A stretch of DNA of 9,087 nucleotides. Origin: Actinotignum schaalii_C. Lineage in GTDB: Bacteria; Actinomycetota; Actinomycetes; Actinomycetales; Actinomycetaceae. The stretch is from positions 1-9,087 of the forward strand of contig NZ_JAWUEL010000050.1 of assembly GCF_034119425.1 (NCBI RefSeq), written 5' to 3'. Position numbers and translations under genes: made by a program. The notes under the pieces are model-generated. The model was not told where the DNA came from, ran no database searches, and saw nothing but the letters and a program-made list of their open reading frames with translations. Positions 1-4,672 of this stretch are shown in pieces (the first letter of the stretch is position 1; the number at the start of each line of letters is the position of its first letter).

Positions 1-606
1 CCCGGGGCGCGGGCGGGCCGGGCGGCGCGAATGGCGCTGCGCCCCGCGGGTCTTCCGGATGCCGAGTTCTTCGGTGAGTTCGGCAATATCCTCGCGGTCA
101 CGAGCCGTCGCCTTCCCCATTTCACTGAGCAAGTACCCAAAACCGGCCCCGTACAGCACCCCTACGCCCACGGCAACGTAGAAAATCCAGCGTGGCATCG
201 TCGCTGTAAAAGCAAGAGCGCCGAGCACCGCAATAAGCAAGCCTAAAGCGCCCGCAACCACGAAACCGCGTTGGCGGTTCGCCGCGCGTTGGGAAATACG
301 TGCCTTACGGCGCGCGCGTTCCCGCGCCAGGGTGCGCACATTACGCCCCGCGTTGGGTGGAAGAATATCGCGTTCGTCGTTCTCTGCCATGATGACCTCC
401 GGCTTCCGGAAAAAAATAGCCCCGGTTGGCCCACCAGTTTCCACGCCTACCGTTCCGTCCGGCAGCGCGAGGGTGCGTAGCTGGGGTGAATAGCGTTCGT
501 CGATACGCACATCCGCGAGGATGACGCGCTGCCGATACACCCCAGGGATGACATAGACCATGAGCAGCACAACCACTGCCATCAGCGCGTATCCCTGGAA
601 CCCCAC
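1..606 (-). CDS. glpR: SepX/GlpR-like three-helix membrane protein, C-terminal end off the window (partial)
   Basis: The frame is open from a stop at 616-618 down to the left edge, so 202 residues are visible and the C-terminus is missing. Residues 3-22 form a membrane helix, followed by a basic stretch (VYRQR) and the segment DERYSPQLRTL. Residues 89-113 are very Arg-rich, residues 114-134 and 140-160 form a helical hairpin in the membrane, and a charged, then Arg/Pro-rich tail follows. The plan of N-terminal helix, R-x-(F/Y)S-x-x-LR-x-L segment, linker and two helices matches the actinobacterial SepX (Streptomyces) / GlpR (Corynebacterium) division-protein family, which binds the MoeA-like protein Glp at the septum. 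The neighbouring moeA-like gene supports this. I chose GTG at 606 because it completes the first helix and lies 6 nt after a TAAAGT -10-like box. Alternatives are ATG 582, which shortens the helix, and ATG 390, which has a strong ribosome site but loses the helix. The family call is from memory of architecture, not a search. Confidence 0.72.
   Translation of the reverse strand, partial: MGFQGYALMAVVVLLMVYVIPGVYRQRVILADVRIDERYSPQLRTLALPDGTVGVETGGPTGAIFFRKPEVIMAENDERDILPPNAGRNVRTLARERARRKARISQRAANRQRGFVVAGALGLLIAVLGALAFTATMPRWIFYVAVGVGVLYGAGFGYLLSEMGKATARDREDIAELTEELGIRKTRGAQRHSRRPARPRPG
396..400 (-). promoter_or_regulatory. Internal Shine-Dalgarno before in-frame ATG 390
   Basis: On the minus strand GGAGG is followed by a 5-nt spacer and ATG at 390, in the same frame as the longer membrane-protein ORF. 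This is the best ribosome-binding site for that gene and could direct a shorter product that lacks the first membrane helix. Confidence 0.45.
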
Positions 607-612
607 ACAGCC

Positions 613-618
613 ACTTTA
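613..618 (-). promoter_or_regulatory. Candidate -10 box for a leaderless glpR-like transcript
   Basis: TAAAGT on the minus strand fits TANNNT and is followed by exactly 6 nt before the GTG at 606, so transcription could start at the initiation codon. I see no convincing -35. The same 6-nt geometry occurs before the ATG starts at 2128 and 3190. Confidence 0.3.
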
Positions 619-667
619 ACCAATCGTGGGGCGCACGGGCAGGGACGCGCCGTTACTTTCGTAGAGA

Positions 668-687
668 GAATAACAATGATGTTATTC
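668..687. promoter_or_regulatory. Perfect 8-bp AT-rich palindrome upstream of the glpR-like gene
   Basis: GAATAACA, a 4-nt centre, then TGTTATTC. The arms are exact reverse complements in an otherwise GC-rich region. It lies about 62-81 nt upstream of the GTG at 606 on the minus strand, where an activator or repressor site would be expected. I cannot assign it to a known regulator. Confidence 0.35.
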
Positions 688-711
688 GTGGGATGGATGG
701 GACTGCTGAGC

Positions 712-761
712 TGCGGCGGCGCCGGCGCAAGCCGCCGCATCCGCGCGGGCTAGCAAGCCCG
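712..761 (-). terminator. Double GC-rich hairpin after the moeA-like gene, no U-tract
   Basis: Two stem-loops follow the moeA-like stop codon on the minus strand. The first has a 6-bp stem (746-751 with 756-761) and a 4-nt loop, starting one base after the stop. The second has a perfect 9-bp stem (712-720 with 731-739) and a 10-nt loop. No T-run follows, as is common for actinobacterial hairpin terminators. It may end moeA transcription, or stabilise or attenuate read-through into the glpR-like gene 106 nt further on. Confidence 0.5.
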
Positions 762-762
762 G

Positions 763-1989
763 CTACCCGTTAAGAATCATGCACTCCAGTTCATCACCGA
801 TGCCCACACTTTCTTGAGCGGCAGGCACCACCGCGAGCCCGTTCGATTTCGCGAAATTCGCCAGTGAGAGCAGTTCCACATCCCCCACCGGATCAAATTC
901 GTAACCGGCGCGCGGATCCCCATACACCTGCACCCGCACATAATCTTGCACACCGGCCCGCGAGAGCAGCCCACGTGCGGCCCGAGCCCGAATGGAGCGT
1001 GGGGTCACATGCTTGTAGCCGGCCATTTTCCGCAGCGAGGGACGCACAAACACCTCGAAGCACACCAGCGCAGCCACCGGGTTGCCCGGCAGGCAGAACA
1101 TGAGCGCCGAATTTGCGCCGTCGGCCCCGATGGTACCCACACCGACGTGCCGGCCCGGATTCATAGCGACGGCGTCGAACCTCATCGACCCGAGCGGCGA
1201 CAGGACCTCTTTGAGGGTATCTCCACCCCCGTAACTCAAACCACCGGTGGTGAGGATAACGTCGGCGCGCAAAAGCTGATCCTCCAAGGACTCCCGCAAA
1301 ATATGCCGGTCATCCGAAACTGCCGGCACGCGATACGCAACCGCCCCGGCGTTACGTACCGCGGTGGCAAGCGCGTGCGAATTCGCGTCGTAAATCTTCC
1401 CGTTGCCCAAAGCTTTTCCGGGTGCCACCAGTTCATCGCCCACCGACATCACGACGACGCGCGGCGCTGGCCGCACCCGCACCCGGTCTCGCCCGGCCGC
1501 CGCCAGCAGCGCGATATGGCGCGCCCCGATACGGGTGCCTTCCTCCAGAATCGTGGTGCCGGCCCGCAGGTCCTCGCCCTGCGCGCGCACATTCTCCCCG
1601 GGGGCCACGCGCGCCGTAATATCCACCTGCGCTTCCCCGTGATCCGTATCGATCAGGGGAACGACGGCGTCCGCGCCGGTGGGCATCCGCGCCCCGGAAG
1701 CAATACGGGCCGCGGCGCCAGGAGTGTGGGCAATGCGGTCGGTGGTAACGGCGAAAATATCGTCCGTCACCGGGAAGTGCACCGGGCGGGCGGGTTCCGC
1801 CCCGAAAGTTTCATCCGCGCGCACCGCGTAACCGTCCAGGGCCGCCAGGTCGGTGTGAGGAACATCAACAGTGGCGACAACGTTTTCGGCAAGAATACAT
1901 CCCATCGCGTCAGCAAGCTCCACATCGAGAGCCTCCAGGGGCTGGGCGACCTTTAAGAATTCATCGAGTTGCTCGGCTACTGTTTTCAC
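763..1989 (-). CDS. glp: MoeA/gephyrin-like protein, probable Glp division factor
   Basis: The protein has 408 residues, normal for the MoeA family. Family motifs in order: DLAALDGYAVRA (47-58), PTGADAVV (103-110), GENVRAQGEDL (131-141), VGDEL (183-187), DANS (201-204), TTGGLSYGGGD (247-257) and CLPGNPVA (299-306), then the C-terminal beta domain. True MoeA inserts molybdate into adenylylated molybdopterin. Actinobacteria carry a MoeA-like paralogue, Glp, that binds FtsZ and the membrane receptor GlpR. Two things favour Glp here: the putative receptor gene is next downstream, and the usual MKPGKP signature reads MNPGRH (276-281), losing both lysines. The aspartate at 257 is kept, so enzymatic activity is not excluded. 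No other molybdenum-cofactor gene is visible. The GTG start is chosen because AGGAGG lies 5 nt upstream and family alignment begins there; the frame extends 67 codons further up without family character. MoeA family is near certain; the Glp role is inferred. Confidence 0.88.
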   Translation of the reverse strand: MKTVAEQLDEFLKVAQPLEALDVELADAMGCILAENVVATVDVPHTDLAALDGYAVRADETFGAEPARPVHFPVTDDIFAVTTDRIAHTPGAAARIASGARMPTGADAVVPLIDTDHGEAQVDITARVAPGENVRAQGEDLRAGTTILEEGTRIGARHIALLAAAGRDRVRVRPAPRVVVMSVGDELVAPGKALGNGKIYDANSHALATAVRNAGAVAYRVPAVSDDRHILRESLEDQLLRADVILTTGGLSYGGGDTLKEVLSPLGSMRFDAVAMNPGRHVGVGTIGADGANSALMFCLPGNPVAALVCFEVFVRPSLRKMAGYKHVTPRSIRARAARGLLSRAGVQDYVRVQVYGDPRAGYEFDPVGDVELLSLANFAKSNGLAVVPAAQESVGIGDELECMILNG

Positions 1990-1994
1990 GCATT

Positions 1995-2000
1995 CCTCCT
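1995..2000 (-). promoter_or_regulatory. Strong Shine-Dalgarno fixing the moeA-like GTG start
   Basis: AGGAGG on the minus strand with a 5-nt spacer before GTG 1989. It decides the start against the 67-codon-longer open frame. Confidence 0.75.
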
Positions 2001-2013
2001 CGGTACACAGCAC

Positions 2014-2019
2014 AGCGTA
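2014..2019 (-). promoter_or_regulatory. Candidate -10 box of the moeA-like gene
   Basis: TACGCT (TANNNT) on the minus strand lies 24 nt before the GTG at 1989, leaving room for a short leader that contains the AGGAGG. It sits in the 138-nt gap shared with the divergent cyclo-ligase gene. No good -35 is visible. Confidence 0.25.
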
Positions 2020-2127
2020 CCGGTTTGGGGGCCTGCCAGCGCTAACGCCGCGCGCACGGGCTTTGCCTCCATCCGCAAAGGGCCTTACTCCTAGCGGGCA
2101 TCCAGCCGCTCGTGCCACACTGGTGCC

Positions 2128-2763
2128 ATGACCGACCACACCATATCTCTTCCTGATGTCTCCGCGATGGCACTGCCGGAAGCCAAACAAGCCTTGCGTG
2201 CAACGGTGCGCGCGGCTCGAGCCAAGCGCACGCCCGCTGCCCGTGAGGAAGCCGAGGCCCGCTGGGTCACTACCGTGCTGGATTTCCTCGGCACCGCCAC
2301 CACAGTTGCCGGTTATATTTCCGTCGCTAACGAACCGGGTACCCGCGCTCTGTGCGATGCGATTGTGGCCAGCGGGCGCACCCTCCTTGTCCCCAAGCTC
2401 GGCCCCGGGCTCACCCGCCAGTGGGCGCGCTATACCGGCGCGGATAATCTTACCGATCAGGCTCCCGGCCGCCCGCCCGCACCCCGGGGTGAAGCCCTGG
2501 ATTCCGCGGTATTACGCGAGGTTGATGCCGCTTTTATCCCCGCGCTGCTCGTCAATCACGATGGCGTGCGCCTGGGGCAGGGCGGGGGCTGGTATGACCG
2601 CGTCCTCAAGCAGCTCGATAGCGCCACCCCGGTGGGCGCCCTGGTATGGCCCGAAGAATACGTGCATACTCCCCTCCCTCACGATGAGATGGACGTGCCG
2701 GTGCGCTACGTCCTACTTCCTGAAACCGTGGTGGACCTGGGCGGGCATACCCCTATGCACTAG
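2128..2763 (+). CDS. fthC: 5-formyltetrahydrofolate cyclo-ligase (MTHFS family)
   Basis: This cytosolic enzyme uses ATP to convert 5-formyltetrahydrofolate to 5,10-methenyltetrahydrofolate, returning a storage folate to one-carbon metabolism. The 211 residues are in the normal range. The nucleotide-binding glycine signature RLGQGGGWYDR is at 148-158, close to the usual RLGxGxGYYDR. Upstream are the basic N-terminal helix (QALRATVRAARAKR), GYISVANEPGT (62-72) and LLVPKL. The C-terminal PLPHDEMDVPV (182-192) matches the family's PxExHD-x-x-(V/M)D segment. ATG 2128 has no Shine-Dalgarno but lies 6 nt after CACACT, suggesting a leaderless message. An alternative ATG at 2167 would still keep the conserved core. 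It is divergent from the moeA-like gene and heads the plus-strand group. In mycobacteria galU sits between these two genes; here it does not. Confidence 0.93.
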   Translation: MTDHTISLPDVSAMALPEAKQALRATVRAARAKRTPAAREEAEARWVTTVLDFLGTATTVAGYISVANEPGTRALCDAIVASGRTLLVPKLGPGLTRQWARYTGADNLTDQAPGRPPAPRGEALDSAVLREVDAAFIPALLVNHDGVRLGQGGGWYDRVLKQLDSATPVGALVWPEEYVHTPLPHDEMDVPVRYVLLPETVVDLGGHTPMH

Positions 2764-2802
2764 GCGTTACGGGCCACTTCCCCGAGGGCACGTGCCACGC
2801 GC

Positions 2803-2808
2803 TAGAAT
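2803..2808 (+). promoter_or_regulatory. Candidate -10 box of the zinc-ribbon gene
   Basis: TAGAAT, close to the actinobacterial housekeeping -10 consensus, would give a leader of roughly 57 nt before GTG 2872. No clear -35 stands out, the nearest being TTCCCC with long spacing. If real, the zinc-ribbon gene has its own promoter rather than relying on the cyclo-ligase gene. Confidence 0.35.
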
Positions 2809-2871
2809 AATGCGCCGTACGGCTTGTGCCGGCCGCACCTCGGCTCGGCCACCGGCCCGGAAAGGAAGAAC

Positions 2872-3081
2872 GTGCCTACCTACAGTTACCGTTGCGATAA
2901 TTGCGGTCACCATTTTGATGCGCACCAGTCGATGACAGCCGCCGCCCTGGTTACCTGCCCGGAATGCGGGAAAGACTCCTTGCAGAAGGTAATGGCGGGG
3001 ATCAGCGCAATTGTTTTCAAAGGCTCGGGTTTCTACCACAATGACTCACGTTCTTCGGGTGGAAGCTCTACGCAAAAGTAA
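2872..3081 (+). CDS. FmdB-family zinc-ribbon protein, relative of mycobacterial Ruc
   Basis: A 69-residue protein starting PTYSYRCDNCGHHFDAHQSM. Two CxxC pairs (RCDNCG at residues 7-12 and TCPECG at about 28-33) form a zinc ribbon typical of the FmdB regulatory-like family, followed by a conserved V-F-K-G-S-G-F-Y segment. GTG 2872 is chosen because AAAGGAAG lies a few bases upstream and the family starts M-P-x-Y-x-Y; the open frame runs 16 codons further up without family character. The homologue at the equivalent mycobacterial locus (Rv0991c, Ruc) is reported as a redox-regulated holdase with a long disordered C-terminus that works with Hsp70. Here the tail after the core is only about 13 residues, Ser/Gly-rich, so that function may not carry over. 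Confidence 0.85.
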   Translation: MPTYSYRCDNCGHHFDAHQSMTAAALVTCPECGKDSLQKVMAGISAIVFKGSGFYHNDSRSSGGSSTQK

Positions 3082-3189
3082 GGACGACGACGCAGCTCGG
3101 TTTATCCCCAGCTCCGTGAAACGCTGCCGGTATCCACACAAGGGCCTAGTTCTGGTTCGCAGCTGAGTAGCTCCCGCTAGCCTCGAGCC
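3082..3189. other. Intergenic region with two DnaA-box-like 9-mers
   Basis: The 108-nt gap contains TTATCCCCA (3102-3110) and GTATCCACA (3130-3138), each one base from TTATCCACA, 28 nt apart in the same orientation. No hairpin terminator with a T-run follows the zinc-ribbon gene. The promoter candidate for the SAF-domain gene lies at the right end. Confidence 0.25.
3178..3183 (+). promoter_or_regulatory. Candidate -10 box for a leaderless SAF-gene transcript
   Basis: TAGCCT (TANNNT) lies 6 nt before ATG 3190, and TTCGCA at 3156-3161 is a possible -35 with a 16-nt spacer. No Shine-Dalgarno precedes this ATG, so a leaderless mRNA is the natural reading. Confidence 0.4.
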
Positions 3190-3822
3190 ATGACCGGACT
3201 CCACACACGGCTGTGGCGAGTGCGCCACCTGCTGCTAGCCGCGGTTGCCCTCGTGGCTTTTTTCACCATTCTTCAGGCTATCGAGCGCCGCTACCCAGAT
3301 ACCGGGCACGTGCTAGTAGCACGCCGTCATCTACCGGCCGGGCACGTGCTGAGCGGGCGCGATGTGGAAGCGCGCACCGTGGCCCGGGATCTTATTCCAG
3401 ATAATGCACTGACCACGGCCGCTGAGGCTAACGGGCAGCGCCTAGCTGCTAATATTCCGGCCGGCTATCCCCTGGCTCGCGGGCTGCTCCTTTCCCAAGA
3501 ATTTTTACGCGATCCACCCGCCGGGCACGTGGTGGTCGCGGTGCGGGTAGCATCCGATGGGACCGGGAGCTTTATTGAGCCGGGTAATTTTATTGGGCTA
3601 TATGCGCCGGCCCCGGAACACAGCGCAGAAGCCGGAGCGGTTCGGCTGGTAGACCGTGCGGCGGTGGTGGGGATCGGGGAAGAAGAAAAGAACACCGGTA
3701 TGCTCTCCGAGGGCGTCACATATCGAGTGCTGTACCTGGTTGTTCGCGAAAAAGACGCTAATCTTATTGTGGGTTACGCTGCCGCAGATTCTTTGCGCGC
3801 AGTACTGGTACCCCCTCCATAG
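3190..3822 (+). CDS. Membrane-anchored SAF-domain protein (CpaB/FlgA-like)
   Basis: A 210-residue protein with a short basic N-terminus, one membrane helix at about 13-30 and no cleavage motif, so it is probably a signal anchor with an extracytoplasmic remainder. Residues 38-104 look like a SAF domain (beta-clip fold): VLVARRHLPAGHVLSGRDV, then an isolated PAGYPL segment near 90-95. The C-terminal half (112-208) is beta-rich and resembles the RcpC/CpaB continuation, including the GSFIEPGNFIGLYAP segment. CpaB proteins serve Flp/Tad pilus assembly and FlgA proteins the flagellar P-ring, but no pilus or flagellar gene is in view. In many actinobacteria I recall an orphan SAF protein between the FmdB-like gene and mscL, so a general envelope role is more likely. 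Function unknown; domain call moderately sure. Confidence 0.75.
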   Translation: MTGLHTRLWRVRHLLLAAVALVAFFTILQAIERRYPDTGHVLVARRHLPAGHVLSGRDVEARTVARDLIPDNALTTAAEANGQRLAANIPAGYPLARGLLLSQEFLRDPPAGHVVVAVRVASDGTGSFIEPGNFIGLYAPAPEHSAEAGAVRLVDRAAVVGIGEEEKNTGMLSEGVTYRVLYLVVREKDANLIVGYAAADSLRAVLVPPP

Positions 3823-3860
3823 TTTCTACCATCGGGGTAGTCCCGGTGGCTTTCCGCGCG

Positions 3861-3866
3861 AAAGGA
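3861..3866 (+). promoter_or_regulatory. Ribosome-binding site fixing the mscL start
   Basis: AAAGGA with a 6-nt spacer before GTG 3873. It rules out the in-frame GTG at 3846, which has no such site. Confidence 0.7.
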
Positions 3867-3872
3867 TGCAAG

Positions 3873-4256
3873 GTGCTCGCAGGTTTTAAGAAGTTTGTTA
3901 TGCAAGGTAATGTCATGGACCTCGCCGTCGGTGTTATCGTCGGTGCTGCTTTCTCCGCCGTGGTGAAGTCCCTGACGGACCACATTCTCATGCCGCTTAT
4001 CGCCGCGATTTTCGGGCAGCCGAACTTCGACGGTAATTTTGTGTGGCATTTGGGCGGAGGCGAAATTCAATTCGGTAGCTTCCTCACCGCTGTGGTCAAC
4101 TTCTTCATCGTGGCTTTCGCACTGTACTTCTTCCTGGTTCTCCCCATGAATAAGCTGCGTGAACGCCACGCTAAGCCGGCCGCTGAGGCCCCGGAAGATC
4201 CCCAGCTCATCCTTCTCAAGGAGATCCGTGACGAGCTGCGGGCTAAGCGCGACTAA
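3873..4256 (+). CDS. mscL: Large-conductance mechanosensitive channel MscL
   Basis: A 127-residue inner-membrane channel that opens under membrane tension to release solutes in hypo-osmotic shock; it acts as a homo-oligomer (pentamer in the best-known structure). The N-terminus LAGFKKFVMQGNVMDLAVGV matches the family's amphipathic S1 helix and the start of TM1. TM1 is about 15-45 with small pore residues (GVIVGAAFSAVV), followed by a periplasmic loop (GQPNFDGNFVWHLGGG), TM2 at about 72-93, then the basic RERH linker and a C-terminal helix ending LLKEIRDELRAKRD, the usual cytoplasmic bundle. Length and motifs are complete. The GTG start is set by AAAGGA upstream and agrees with the family start. 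Only 50 nt separate it from the SAF gene, so co-transcription is possible; TACCAT at 3827-3832 is a weak separate -10 candidate. Confidence 0.96.
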   Translation: MLAGFKKFVMQGNVMDLAVGVIVGAAFSAVVKSLTDHILMPLIAAIFGQPNFDGNFVWHLGGGEIQFGSFLTAVVNFFIVAFALYFFLVLPMNKLRERHAKPAAEAPEDPQLILLKEIRDELRAKRD

Positions 4257-4332
4257 TCGCTTGAGCTTGCGCTAGTCCGTGCGAGTCTGAGCACGTGCGG
4301 AACTTCGCTGTTTTTCCGGAGTGCGCTGCCGC
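4257..4332. terminator. Convergent gap with weak hairpins
   Basis: This 76-nt gap separates the convergent ends of mscL and the small minus-strand ORF. It contains a 5-bp stem (4278-4282 with 4291-4295) followed 15 nt later by five T residues, and a second overlapping possibility (4298-4302 with 4314-4318). Neither is a strong intrinsic terminator; this is where transcription from both sides should end. Confidence 0.25.
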
Positions 4333-4662
4333 TTAGAGCTTGCCGAAATGCGGCGGGCGTTCGTCAAGGATGGTCTGCTCGTGAGCGGTACGCGCCACGA
4401 TATCCCGCGTGCGAATCTCACGAGCGGATGCGACCGTGTCCCGGGGCGCCACGATGCTGGCCCCCGGGACACTACTTTTTAACGCCGATTTTTTGGTGGG
4501 CGTATCCGGGTGCGGTAGGGTCGCTCCCTCTTCGCCGCGCGCGAGGCGCCGGAGAGCTTCGGCGGCGTCCTTGAGTTCGCCGCTTTCTATCCGCCGGGCA
4601 TCCACTTCGGACAGGCGCACCACAGCTCGGTGAGTGCGTCCGGAATGCGTGTTACTTGCCAC
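4333..4662 (-). CDS. Small charged hypothetical protein downstream of the helicase-like gene
   Basis: A 109-residue soluble protein that I do not recognise. It begins with a basic, helical region (RTHRAVVRLSEVDARRI, then AAEALRRLARGEE), has a Thr/Lys/Pro-rich middle (PHPDTPTKKSALKSS) and ends in another charged helix and the short tail DERPPHFGKL. No membrane segment and no enzyme motif is visible. GTG 4662 is chosen because it is the first start after the helicase-like stop (4673-4675), only 10 nt downstream, which suggests translational coupling; the AGGTG upstream is a poor ribosome site. The frame is open further up to 4737, but there it would overlap the end of the helicase-like gene with no coding character. 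The position suggests a partner of the helicase-like protein, which is inference only. Confidence 0.6.
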   Translation of the reverse strand: MASNTHSGRTHRAVVRLSEVDARRIESGELKDAAEALRRLARGEEGATLPHPDTPTKKSALKSSVPGASIVAPRDTVASAREIRTRDIVARTAHEQTILDERPPHFGKL

Positions 4663-4672
4663 CGCCGCGCAC

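Noticed and set aside
946..1956. 336-codon open frame on the plus strand, antisense to the moeA-like gene
   Set aside because: The opposite strand encodes clear MoeA motifs throughout; this frame has no motif and no ribosome site.
2061..2080. 6-bp inverted repeat in the moeA/cyclo-ligase gap
   Set aside because: CTTTGC and GCAAAG with an 8-nt loop is too short to distinguish from chance and is not at either promoter candidate.
1990..2190. 67-codon N-terminal extension of the moeA-like gene
   Set aside because: It overlaps the divergent cyclo-ligase start, lacks family similarity, and a strong AGGAGG sits right before GTG 1989.
2156..2935. 259-codon plus-strand frame overlapping the cyclo-ligase and zinc-ribbon genes
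   Set aside because: It is a +1 shadow of the cyclo-ligase gene, Pro/Arg/Ser-rich with no domain.
3826..3840. 5-bp inverted repeat after the SAF gene (CTACC/GGTAG)
   Set aside because: It is too short, with no T-run; a terminator or operator call is not supportable.
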